Source: a virus. From it: a stretch of DNA of 64,000 bases. The stretch lies in the IMG/VR virus record IMGVR_UViG_3300028734_000017, positions 24,158 to 88,157 of that record, one strand, 5' to 3'. A model generated the notes under the pieces. It did not search any database. It had not been told where the DNA came from and saw only the letters and a program-made list of their open reading frames with translations. Below are positions 33,813 to 41,174 of this stretch, piece after piece; position 1 is the first letter of the stretch, and each line of letters opens with the position of its first letter. A program made the translations under genes and the position numbers.

Positions 33813-33963
33813 TACCCAGTTAATTGAAACTAAGGAAGAAGCCATAAAAAGATGGGAAGCTTCGGGTCTTTTGGAAGGTCTTACTGGACTTATTACCGAT
33901 GGATCGATGGATATGTATAAATGCTGTCCAGAATCATATATAATTGACGAAAATAATGAATAA
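33793..33963 (+). CDS. 56-residue protein with W-x3-GLL-x-G motif
   Basis: ATG at 33793, TAA at 33961-33963, overlapping the dUTPase 3' end by 20 nt. Sequence order: a polar start, KEEAIKRWEASGLLEGLTGL (residues about 15-34), a short helix, then CCPESY. The WEASGLLEGL core is nearly identical to the capsid propeptide core of this phage. Good codon pattern, matching overlap and shared motif argue that it is a real gene. Confidence 0.6.
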   Translation: MDQQVNSTQLIETKEEAIKRWEASGLLEGLTGLITDGSMDMYKCCPESYIIDENNE

Positions 33964-33967
33964 AATT

Positions 33968-34363
33968 ATGTATACATGGGATTATAGAAGACCTGATAAT
34001 TTTAGTGCCGACATGCAAAATGATTGGAATCAAACAATAATGGTTGCATTCAATCATTTTGCTGTTAAACATGCTAAACATCTTAAGACGAATGTTAAGA
34101 TGTATGTGCCTTAGAAATATAGAGATATTATCGAATCGCTGTATTTTTACAGTCCTAAAGAGTCTGAGCTAATGAGTTCGTTTCTTAAAGGAGTATACCT
34201 TGTCGAATTTTATGATGGTAGTGTTGACCCGAAATGTCATCAAAAGGACGCTATTTTATTTGAAACAACACGTGACTGCTCAAAACGTTGTACAAGTGCT
34301 TGTAAGTGTAACGAGATCAAGACATTTCCAGTCGAATTATTAATTTTTAATCATAACAAGTAA
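33968..34363 (+). pseudogene. Small gene interrupted by an in-frame TAG
   Basis: ATG at 33968 opens 48 codons (MYTWDYRRPDNFSADM ...), ended by TAG at 34112-34114. The same frame continues without another stop to 34363, giving a full product of about 131 residues with a Cys-rich end (CSKRCTSACKC). A second ATG at 34172 could start the downstream part alone. Neighbour spacing (4 nt before, 7 nt after) fits one gene. Explanations: a nonsense mutation in this isolate, two separate short genes, or amber read-through. TAG ends dut and the capsid gene here, so general recoding is unlikely. Confidence 0.5.
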
Positions 34364-34370
34364 TAAATAT

Positions 34371-34910
34371 ATGAGAATTGAATTAGGTAAAATAACAGAA
34401 TACCAAGATAAACAATGTGAGTTGTTTTCTAATTATAGCGTTTCATCTTCTTTGGATGAATATGAAAAAAGAAATCAATTTAATAAAGATAAAATAATAA
34501 ACGATATTTATAACGGCAAAAAGGCGGAGTTTTTAGTTTACAACTTATTAATATCAAGAAAAAAAGAACTAAATTCCCCTGATTTAAATATATACGAAAA
34601 ATACAATAAATCTTATGATGCTGATTTAGTATTAAATTCTTATGATGCTGAATCAGTATTAAAGGCTTTAAATATACACGTTAAAAGTCATAATGTAAAT
34701 GGTATATTTCCTATTTCTTGGGTGTTCCAAAAAAATGACCCTTTATTGACTGAACAAAAAGATAATAATTTTTTAGCTTTAGTTGTTATGAATGAAGAAA
34801 TAAACTATATGTATATGAAAAAAATATCAGAAGTAGATTTTAAGCCACCATTAAAAGAAAGTCTAAGAATGACAAAGGTTTGTGTATACGAAGCTGATTT
34901 AAAGGATTAA
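34371..34910 (+). CDS. Possible PD-(D/E)XK-type nuclease
   Basis: 179 residues, very AT-rich. NGKKAEFLVYNLL (48-60) gives the helix Glu (E53). YDADLVL (82-88) gives an Asp (D83/D85) and NIHVKSH (101-107) the Lys (K105), followed by SWVFQKNDPLL. This E-D-xxK order is typical of the PD-(D/E)XK fold, although the usual Glu/Gln two before Lys is His. A 27-bp tandem duplication repeats SYDAD/ESVL around the Asp. The substrate is unknown; phage enzymes of this type often cut host or recombining DNA. Assignment is moderate. Confidence 0.5.
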   Translation: MRIELGKITEYQDKQCELFSNYSVSSSLDEYEKRNQFNKDKIINDIYNGKKAEFLVYNLLISRKKELNSPDLNIYEKYNKSYDADLVLNSYDAESVLKALNIHVKSHNVNGIFPISWVFQKNDPLLTEQKDNNFLALVVMNEEINYMYMKKISEVDFKPPLKESLRMTKVCVYEADLKD

Positions 34911-34952
34911 TTACATGAGCAGTGGCTATATAACAATTAATAATTACAATAA

Positions 34953-36107
34953 ATGAAAAGTTATCAAAAGGTTTTGAAAAAGATCATCGCTAAGGGCGTT
35001 GAAAAAGAAAGTGGCAGAGCCAATATGCCTAATACAATTGGCATATCGCATGCGGTTATAAAAATGGACTTGCAAAAGGGCTTTCCATTGCTAACGACAA
35101 AGAAAATGCATTGGAAAGGCATTATTCATGAATTGCTATGGTTTCTACGTGGCGAAACAAACATTAAATATCTTATTGATAACAATTGCAATATCTGGAA
35201 TAGTGATGCATATCGTTGGTATTTAAAGTATGTCGGCACAATGGTTGAGCCTGATTACGACTATTTGATGGACGACCCAATTGAAAATAAGACCAGACCA
35301 TTCACATCCGAAGAATTCGTTGAGAGAATTAAATTAAATCAGCTTGGTGATGATTTATCATATAAATTAGGCGATCTTGGTAAAGTTTATGGTTATCAAT
35401 GGAGAAATCAAAATGGTGTTGATCAGGTTGCCGAGGTATTAGACGGCTTGAAAAATAATCCATACTCACGCTATCATATTATTGATGCATGGAACAAAGC
35501 CGAGTTCAAAGAAATGGCCCTTCCACCATGTCATTTGTTATATCAGTTTATCGTCAGACCTATAAGTATTGAGAAAAGGGTGAAAATGTATTATGACAAT
35601 GGTGAAATGGTTCATGTTATATTGGGCAATGCTGTTTACGATATTGATAGTACGTATACAAGCGAAAATGATATACATGGCGACAATTGTCCCGATCCGA
35701 TTGGTATAGAATACTCAAAAGAAAATATTGAATATCTTGATAAACAGAACATACCAAAGTTCTATCTTGACCTAAACATGTATCAAAGATCGGCAGATTC
35801 TGCGCTTGGAATTCCATTTAATTTAGCGTCAATGTCTTTATTATTGATGTTGTTTGCAAAAGCAAATAATATGATAGCTGGAATATCAACATGGATTGGT
35901 GGAGATACACATCTATATGTTAATCATGTTGAAACAGCTAAAGAACAGCTTACTAGAACTCCGTTAGGCTTGCCTGAAATGAAAATTAACAAAGAATTGA
36001 ATAATCTTGATGATATTTTATCATTAGATATAAATGATTTTGAGTTGGTTGGATACGAGTCATACCCAAAAATAAACTATGAATTATTTGTGGGACTTGC
36101 GAAATAA
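34953..36107 (+). CDS. thyA: Thymidylate synthase with central insertion
   Basis: 384 residues. GFPLLTTKKMHWK (43-55), W-F-L-R-G-E-T-N, the RYHIIDAWN region, catalytic Cys193 in ALPPCHLLYQF, then YQRSADSALGIPFN with Asn290. The Asn marks dUMP specificity; dCMP hydroxymethylases have Asp there. Product: dTMP from dUMP with methylene-tetrahydrofolate. Compared with E. coli ThyA (264 residues), a roughly 60-residue insertion lies between the Cys strand and YQRS, and another in the small domain. The gene lies behind dut and before a GIY-YIG endonuclease. Confidence 0.95.
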   Translation: MKSYQKVLKKIIAKGVEKESGRANMPNTIGISHAVIKMDLQKGFPLLTTKKMHWKGIIHELLWFLRGETNIKYLIDNNCNIWNSDAYRWYLKYVGTMVEPDYDYLMDDPIENKTRPFTSEEFVERIKLNQLGDDLSYKLGDLGKVYGYQWRNQNGVDQVAEVLDGLKNNPYSRYHIIDAWNKAEFKEMALPPCHLLYQFIVRPISIEKRVKMYYDNGEMVHVILGNAVYDIDSTYTSENDIHGDNCPDPIGIEYSKENIEYLDKQNIPKFYLDLNMYQRSADSALGIPFNLASMSLLLMLFAKANNMIAGISTWIGGDTHLYVNHVETAKEQLTRTPLGLPEMKINKELNNLDDILSLDINDFELVGYESYPKINYELFVGLAK

Positions 36108-36133
36108 TTTTCGGTGTGCCTTTTAAGTTTTGG

Positions 36134-36171
36134 TTTTCATAGTATTTATAAGAAATAGATACTATGAAAAC
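36134..36171 (+). repeat. 13-bp inverted repeat enclosing late motif and start codon
   Basis: GTTTTCATAGTAT (36133-36145) pairs exactly with ATACTATGAAAAC (36159-36171), 13-nt loop. The ATG of the GIY-YIG gene (36164-36166) is inside the 3' arm. The late motif AGTATTTATA (36141-36150) covers the end of the 5' arm and the start of the loop. Confidence 0.8.
36141..36150 (+). promoter_or_regulatory. Late promoter motif AGTATTTATA inside hairpin
   Basis: Exact consensus, 13 nt before the endonuclease ATG. A transcript starting 6-8 nt after the motif would lack the 5' arm of the hairpin and leave the start codon free. Confidence 0.65.
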
Positions 36172-36898
36172 TGGAATTTATCGAATTCGAAATACCATTA
36201 CCAATGACAGCTATATTGGCTCTGCTAAGAATATCATAAGAAGATGGCAAAGACATAAAAGCGGATTGATACATAATAAGCATGAAAATGCTCATTTACA
36301 AAGAGCGTGGAATAAATATGGCGGCGATAACTTTGTTTTTGAAATTGTTAAAGAATGTATGTTCGATGATTTGCTTGAGATTGAGCAAAAATATTTAGAC
36401 TTGAAGCCTGAATATAATATTGGCATAATATCTAGTGGTGGAGATAATTTAACGAACAATCCGAATAGAGACGATATTATTCGACGAATGAAAATTAGCT
36501 TGCGTGAGACAATTCTTAATATGAGCGATGACTGTCGTAAAACAAAATATTCGAGACCGATGGAGTTAAACCCTAATTGGAAGGGTGGTATAAATATTAA
36601 GTATTGTAAATGTGGTAACGTTATGAGTTATTCAGCTAAAACTTGTAGAAAATGTTCGGATAAGTCTGGCGATGGAAATTCATTTTTTGGAAAACATCAC
36701 AGTAATGTTACAAGAGAGGCTTTATCTAATAGCATGACTGGAAAATATAATGGCGAACAAAACATTTCAATTATAGTTAATGATATTGAATATCGATCAG
36801 CTGGTGAGGCTTCAAAAGTATTATGTATTCCAATGGCTACCATAAGGTGGCGAGTTATGAGTAAAAATAATAAATTTAGCAATTATAAATACAAATGA
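36164..36898 (+). CDS. GIY-YIG homing endonuclease (free-standing)
   Basis: 244 residues. The catalytic domain is at 1-95: GIY at 4-6, YIG at 17-19, Arg27, and Glu74 in LEIEQKYL. A zinc-ribbon-like segment (YCKCGN ... CRKCSD) lies near 145-167, a NUMOD3-like GDGNSFFGKHHSN follows, and a C-terminal HTH/NUMOD1 region reads SAGEASKVLCIPMATIRWRV. This is the layout of Seg/I-TevI-type enzymes that cut DNA to spread their own gene. It sits 56 nt behind thyA and is unusually regulated: late motif plus a hairpin over the start codon. The stop overlaps the next start as ATGA. Confidence 0.9.
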   Translation: MKTGIYRIRNTITNDSYIGSAKNIIRRWQRHKSGLIHNKHENAHLQRAWNKYGGDNFVFEIVKECMFDDLLEIEQKYLDLKPEYNIGIISSGGDNLTNNPNRDDIIRRMKISLRETILNMSDDCRKTKYSRPMELNPNWKGGINIKYCKCGNVMSYSAKTCRKCSDKSGDGNSFFGKHHSNVTREALSNSMTGKYNGEQNISIIVNDIEYRSAGEASKVLCIPMATIRWRVMSKNNKFSNYKYK

Positions 36899-37149
36899 GA
36901 AGACGAAGAAAACTAGAAGTAGGAACAGAAGTGATTATTATTAAAATTGGTCTTGAGGTTGCTAAGGATATGATATTCCTAGCAACCAAATATAGCGATG
37001 ATACTTTAATTCAAGCTATGGATAGTTTTATTAATGAACTTAAAGGCAAGAATGTTGAGATATTTCTCAGAGAGAAGAACATAATTATAACTGAAAATGG
37101 ATATTACATATCAGTGTATCCCAAAGATTTAGTTGAGGTAAAAGAATGA
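36895..37149 (+). CDS. Small hypothetical protein
   Basis: 84 residues, basic N-terminus (RRRRKLEVG) then alternating alpha/beta segments (IQAMDSFINELKG, VEIFLREKNIIITENGYY). It overlaps its neighbours on both sides by ATGA, indicating translational coupling with the endonuclease and the small membrane protein. No family recognised. Confidence 0.5.
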   Translation: MRRRRKLEVGTEVIIIKIGLEVAKDMIFLATKYSDDTLIQAMDSFINELKGKNVEIFLREKNIIITENGYYISVYPKDLVEVKE

Positions 37150-37385
37150 TAAACATTATAATATTAATATTAGCGATAATAATATTATTCCTAGTATTAA
37201 TATTATTTGTATTATCGAAAAGATTCTTAATACTATCCAGCAAAGAAAAGGATTTCATTAAATTTGCTTTCGATATATTCATAGACTACGGCGATACGCT
37301 GGGAATCCAGTCCGAAGACCAACGAAAACTGATTACATCCGAACTCGAAAAGATAAAAAGGAAATTAGACAAAAATGTCCAGTGA
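37146..37385 (+). CDS. Small inner-membrane protein
   Basis: 79 residues. One strong hydrophobic span (about 3-25, almost all Ile/Leu/Val) is followed by a charged cytoplasmic-type helix (SEDQRKLITSELEKIKRKLDK). The positive residues after the span favour N-out/C-in topology. Lysis (antiholin, spanin-like) or superinfection-related roles are possible but unsupported. The stop codon lies inside a terminator stem. Confidence 0.55.
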   Translation: MINIIILILAIIILFLVLILFVLSKRFLILSSKEKDFIKFAFDIFIDYGDTLGIQSEDQRKLITSELEKIKRKLDKNVQ

Positions 37386-37410
37386 ATACGATTATTTGCT
37401 GGACATTTTT
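37371..37410 (+). terminator. Intrinsic terminator of the thyA/HE block
   Basis: AAAAATGTCCAG (37371-37382) pairs perfectly with CTGGACATTTTT (37399-37410), ending in T6. The stop codon of the membrane protein is at the top of the stem. Confidence 0.85.
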
Positions 37411-37413
37411 TGC

Positions 37414-37489
37414 TGCTATAGCGGTAAAGATTAGTATTTTACAGCCATCCACCTATGGCGATCAGTCGATATAGGTGCTATAGCGGTAA
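37414..37489. repeat. Two direct repeats with GCTATAGC palindrome
   Basis: TGCTATAGCGGTAA occurs at 37414-37427 and 37476-37489. Each holds the 8-bp palindrome GCTATAGC. Between them CACCTAT (37450-37456) and ATAGGTG form a small inverted repeat. The block lies between convergent transcripts. Confidence 0.6.
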
Positions 37490-38023
37490 TTACTCAATGT
37501 TTATTACATCACCCTTGACAGGTACACACTTCACAGTTTTGAAGTAGGGTTTGAATCCGCCTATACTTTTCTTGGTTGTGTCAGTTACATTATTTGCGTT
37601 TTCAACCTCGTAGAATCGGCTCTTTTCGCCACTAAAGTTATATTCAATGATGTCGCCTCTAGCTATATCGGCGTTCTTTTCTTCAAGTTCTTGAAGATAC
37701 ACTCCGAAGCTTAAAATACCTGAATCATCACGAGCAATTCCGCCTGAACCATCACCATAATTTACCTGTGTTCCATCTTCAACGCCAACCATAACATTTA
37801 GTCTGATCGGTGGAAAAAATTTCTTATCAATGCTTTTTGCTTGACCGTATAAACTATGGGTTTTTGTTTCAATGATATTAATTTTATGGAATGTTACAAA
37901 TTGAACGTTATCGGTTTTCAGATATTGTCTACCATAAAATATGTCAAGATCAAACGAACTGTCCGTCATGAACAATCCGTATCTCTCGTCTTCCAAATTA
38001 ATTCTATTTGCTTTCTTTTTCAT
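37490..38023 (-). CDS. gp14-like neck protein (candidate)
   Basis: 177 residues. It contains LDIFYGRQYLK near 27-36 and, later, ADIARGDIIEYNFSGEKSRFYEVENAN. This resembles gp14-type neck proteins, in which an FYGRKY start and an 'EGDLIYFP ... LFEIKFVE' strand pair are conserved. Neck protein joins the portal to the tail. It follows the 375-residue neck candidate by 1 nt on the minus strand, as gp13-gp14 are neighbours in T4. It is shorter than T4 gp14 (256). Confidence 0.55.
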   Translation of the reverse strand: MKKKANRINLEDERYGLFMTDSSFDLDIFYGRQYLKTDNVQFVTFHKINIIETKTHSLYGQAKSIDKKFFPPIRLNVMVGVEDGTQVNYGDGSGGIARDDSGILSFGVYLQELEEKNADIARGDIIEYNFSGEKSRFYEVENANNVTDTTKKSIGGFKPYFKTVKCVPVKGDVINIE

Positions 38024-38024
38024 A

Positions 38025-39152
38025 TTAAATAGCGATTATTGGGAACATAATAGGTTGAAAACCTCTTTCCTTGTTAATATTCTCTGCAATTGTTGCTCTT
38101 TCCAATGTTAAATTAGCCTGAGACATTTTTTCCAATGCGTCGATAATGACTTTTTCAGTGTCTTCTTTTAATTTTATGCCTTCATCAAGTAAATGACGAT
38201 AGTCCATAACAAGTGCCTTTTCAGCCACGCCTAGTTCACCAGTAAAGAAACCTCTAATACCGCCGACAACCATTTTCACCTTTGCAATTAAGAGATTTCT
38301 TATTTGCTGCTTTGCAACATCATTAAGATTATCCCATTGTAAAACTTCTGTCGGCGCATCTGATGGTAATCTAACGATATCCGAATTCTTTTTTAAGCAT
38401 TTCTTAACGTCTTTTGAAGACGAGAACATTGTATCGTAATACCAATACCAAACCTTTCTACCAGCATAATGTTTACCCCAACCATAGGCAATTTCATGGC
38501 GACCCCCAGGAATTGGGTATAAATGAAGCATCTTTTCGCCTGTCTCTAAGCCAGTTATGCGATAAGTCAAAATCGATTGAAGTACCCTTTGTTTCATACT
38601 TCTGTCCTGTGCTGATAATATTGCAGAATATGTTGGCTGCACATACATAGACGGACGACCAAGATATGACCACCCTGCCATGCCTGGCGTAAACGTGTTA
38701 AGTGCCATAGGATCAATGAGTCCAGCGTCTACTTCTGGAGGAGTTTCCCACAAAACTTCATTAACTTCTCTGCCAGCAGGTATTAAATAATGTTGTGTAT
38801 TTTCGGTAGTTAGAATGAAGTCACGTTTAAGTTCCCAGCCTGCTCCAGCTGGTGCATTTGTACCCAACCCAACTTGTTTTGAATAAGCATAGGTGAATGA
38901 CTTCATGTAGTTGTTAGACTTGGTTGTAAAAGCCGAAAGAAAGTCACCGCCAGTCTTATCCATGCCCTCTAAGTTAATCCAGTTCTGATGTATCAACCAT
39001 GCGTTGACAAACGATGAATAGTCCTCTATAACCATTTCAAGGTATGACATCATCATATCATCTTTGATTTCAAAAGGTCTTAATGGATAACCCATTTCAT
39101 GCTTAACATGAAGAAATAATTTATTTTTATTTGTGCTTGTTATTATCGCCAT
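38025..39152 (-). CDS. Neck / head-completion protein candidate (gp13 position)
   Basis: 375 residues. The N-terminus (FLHVKHEMGYPLRPFEIKDDMMMSYLEMVIEDYSSFVN) is a helical adaptor-like segment. The middle is aromatic and beta-rich (MAGWSYLGRPSMYVQP, GWGKHYAGRKVWYWYYDTMF), and the C-terminus is helical (YRHLLDEGIKLKEDTEKVI). Head-tail connector proteins share this overall plan, and the next gene is gp14-like, so a gp13-equivalent role is probable by synteny. Direct similarity to T4 gp13 is not convincing by eye. Late motif 23 nt upstream. Confidence 0.5.
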   Translation of the reverse strand: MAIITSTNKNKLFLHVKHEMGYPLRPFEIKDDMMMSYLEMVIEDYSSFVNAWLIHQNWINLEGMDKTGGDFLSAFTTKSNNYMKSFTYAYSKQVGLGTNAPAGAGWELKRDFILTTENTQHYLIPAGREVNEVLWETPPEVDAGLIDPMALNTFTPGMAGWSYLGRPSMYVQPTYSAILSAQDRSMKQRVLQSILTYRITGLETGEKMLHLYPIPGGRHEIAYGWGKHYAGRKVWYWYYDTMFSSSKDVKKCLKKNSDIVRLPSDAPTEVLQWDNLNDVAKQQIRNLLIAKVKMVVGGIRGFFTGELGVAEKALVMDYRHLLDEGIKLKEDTEKVIIDALEKMSQANLTLERATIAENINKERGFQPIMFPIIAI

Positions 39153-39167
39153 AATTTAGTATTTTTG
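39137..39167 (+). promoter_or_regulatory. Bacteroidetes-type host promoter (TTG-N20-TATTTTTG)
   Basis: TTG 39137-39139, exactly 20 nt, TATTTTTG 39160-39167. The plus-strand ATG follows at 39199. The -33 box lies within the first codons of the opposite-strand neck gene. Confidence 0.7.
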
Positions 39168-39175
39168 TACCTAAA

Positions 39176-39185
39176 TATAAATACT
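39176..39185 (-). promoter_or_regulatory. Late promoter motif AGTATTTATA
   Basis: Minus-strand AGTATTTATA, 23 nt before the neck gene ATG at 39152. It lies within the transcribed leader of the plus-strand early promoter. Confidence 0.65.
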
Positions 39186-39198
39186 AAAAAATTGGAAT

Positions 39199-39675
39199 AT
39201 GATAAAGATTGAATACGACATTAAATTGAATGATGAAACTGGTATGCCGTACATAGATTTACCTGTAGACTATGTGATGAAGCCAGAGGATAAATTCTTC
39301 GCTTTTGAGATTGTGAGGTATATTTTGAATGGAATGATCGCTAGTAAGAATTATAGTGTAAATCCAGTTTTACAACAGTTGCTTGAAGATAATTATGCAT
39401 TTATTAGCGATATATCAGCAGAAGTTGGCGAATTAATACTAGGTCAAATGAAAACAAATGCTGAAATAAGCAGAGCATTTGACTTGTTTTACAATTTCAA
39501 GGTTGATACGATTGACGATTTATTAAACAAGGATAAATTTCAATATGACGATAAGCTTTTTTTACTTGATGATGGTTTGCTCGTATATGTGATCGACGAA
39601 AAGGAAGTTTACGAGTATAAAGTAGACGAAGTTACAAACCTTTCATCTTGGGTAAGAAAGGACGGGGTTTTTTAA
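39199..39675 (+). CDS. Hypothetical early protein upstream of helicase
   Basis: 158 residues, acidic, no family recognised. Helical centre (FAFEIVRYILNGMIAS, AEVGELILGQM) and a beta-rich C-terminus (LFLLDDGLLVYVIDEKEVYEYKV). The stop overlaps the helicase start as TAATG, so production of the two is coupled. Transcribed from a host-type promoter, suggesting early use, possibly as a helicase partner. Confidence 0.5.
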   Translation: MIKIEYDIKLNDETGMPYIDLPVDYVMKPEDKFFAFEIVRYILNGMIASKNYSVNPVLQQLLEDNYAFISDISAEVGELILGQMKTNAEISRAFDLFYNFKVDTIDDLLNKDKFQYDDKLFLLDDGLLVYVIDEKEVYEYKVDEVTNLSSWVRKDGVF

Positions 39676-41171
39676 TGAAAATGATACCCACAGCAGAACA
39701 GAAAACAATTTTTAAATTTGTTAAAGATAGATCAGAGAATATTCTAATTGAAGCATTTGCTGGCGCAGGTAAAACCACCACAATTGTCGAGGCAGTTAAA
39801 TTATTACCTTCATCATTAGCTATAACATTTTTAGCATTTAATAAACATATTAAAGAAGAACTTTCTTTAAAGCTTCCAGAGCATGTGAAATGCTATACAA
39901 CCTATGGATTAGGCTATTCAGCAATTATGCGCAAATATAAGGGTAAGATCAAATTTGACGAATTGAAAATCGATAAGATAATTCAGAAAAAAGCAAAATC
40001 ATGGTCTTATTCGGACAACATAAAGAACGAGTCCGATAAATACGTATATTTCGGACAAATAAAACGCTTAGTGGACGCTTGTCGTTTAACTTTAACGCTA
40101 AAGCCTGAATATGTTCCATATATATCGGACAGATATGATATCGGTCTGAATAAACCAGAGGACATAAAAAGGGCACTCAAAGTTTTGGATACTGCCACCA
40201 ATGATCGCACGACATTTGACTATACCGACATGGTATACTTACCTGCTGTCGATAACTCAATATGGATGTTTCCACAGGACGTTGTTTTTGTTGACGAGGT
40301 TCAAGACGTAAACAGATGCCAGATTCGCATTATTGAAAAGATTTTGAAAAAAGATAAGGTGACTGGTAAGACAGTTGGAAGGCTTATTGCAGTTGGTGAT
40401 TATTTTCAAGGCATTTACGGGTTTAACTATTCCGATGATAAGTCATTCCAATGGTTTCGGGATTATAAGAATACTGAAACATTAAAACTATCATATTCTT
40501 TCAGATGTGCAAAAAATGTCATACTTAAAGCCAATGAGATTGTTCCAGATATAAAAGCATTGGAGAATGCTCCTGACGGCGTAGTGAGAGAGGGTTCAAT
40601 TTTAAAAGAAGCTGAAAGCGGTGACTTTGTTTTATGTAGAACAACAGCACCTTTGATTAGACTGTTCTTTGAACTACTTGTTCAACATAAGAAAGCTGTT
40701 ATTAAAGGTACAGATATCGGATTAGGCTTAATTGAAATGATCAAGGATCATAAGACTATCGATAAAATGATTTACTATTGGGAGACAAAACTATTTATGA
40801 TGAAGAAGGACTTAGCAGCAACGCAAATGCTAAACCCTGAAAAACATAGTGGCTATGTTGCTTTGGAAGACAAGGTTTTAACTTTATCATTTCTGGGGAG
40901 ATTGTCACAAGATGTTCTCGATCTAAAGGCAAAAATATCTATGATCTTTAGTGATGATAATGGTGACGGCATTATATTGTCTACCATACATAAAGCAAAG
41001 GGTAGCGAAGCTAATCGTGTTTTTATTGCTCGTCCAGATTTAATGCCGCTGCCTTGTTCGAGAGGCTGGCAGATGGCACAAGAAAAGAATTTGGAATATG
41101 TTGCGATTACTAGAGCTAAGCATGAGTTAATATTTGACCATGAATGGACTGATGAAAAAATGGAGGATTAA
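39675..41171 (+). CDS. UvrD/Rep-type SF1 DNA helicase
   Basis: 498 residues from the ATG overlapping the previous stop (TAATG); an in-frame ATG 27 nt upstream (39648) is possible but would overlap more. Walker A AFAGAGKTT (27-35), motif Ia FLAFNKHIKEE, motif II VVFVDEVQDV, motif III GDYFQGIYGF, motif IV YSFRC, motif V TIHKAKGSEANRVFI, motif VI EYVAITRAKHELIF. All seven SF1A motifs are present, indicating an active 3'-5' DNA translocase involved in replication, recombination or repair. T4 uses Dda (a different SF1 clade) in a comparable role. Confidence 0.9.
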   Translation: MKMIPTAEQKTIFKFVKDRSENILIEAFAGAGKTTTIVEAVKLLPSSLAITFLAFNKHIKEELSLKLPEHVKCYTTYGLGYSAIMRKYKGKIKFDELKIDKIIQKKAKSWSYSDNIKNESDKYVYFGQIKRLVDACRLTLTLKPEYVPYISDRYDIGLNKPEDIKRALKVLDTATNDRTTFDYTDMVYLPAVDNSIWMFPQDVVFVDEVQDVNRCQIRIIEKILKKDKVTGKTVGRLIAVGDYFQGIYGFNYSDDKSFQWFRDYKNTETLKLSYSFRCAKNVILKANEIVPDIKALENAPDGVVREGSILKEAESGDFVLCRTTAPLIRLFFELLVQHKKAVIKGTDIGLGLIEMIKDHKTIDKMIYYWETKLFMMKKDLAATQMLNPEKHSGYVALEDKVLTLSFLGRLSQDVLDLKAKISMIFSDDNGDGIILSTIHKAKGSEANRVFIARPDLMPLPCSRGWQMAQEKNLEYVAITRAKHELIFDHEWTDEKMED

Positions 41172-41174
41172 AAT

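Noticed and set aside
33968-34363. Genome-wide recoding of TAG to an amino acid, as in some gut phages
   Set aside because: dut, the major capsid gene and the gene at 41175 all end with TAG at the position expected for a normal C-terminus, and long genes here have no internal TAG. The split gene is better explained locally.
35540-35790. Group I intron or intein in thymidylate synthase
   Set aside because: The extra sequence is in frame, lacks Cys/Ser...His-Asn-Cys/Ser/Thr splice ends and intron-like structure, and has ordinary coding composition.
39648-39675. Upstream ATG (39648) as the helicase start
   Set aside because: The TAATG overlap at 39675 gives a standard coupled start and an N-terminus beginning near the first helicase motif, and the extra nine residues would overlap the preceding gene.
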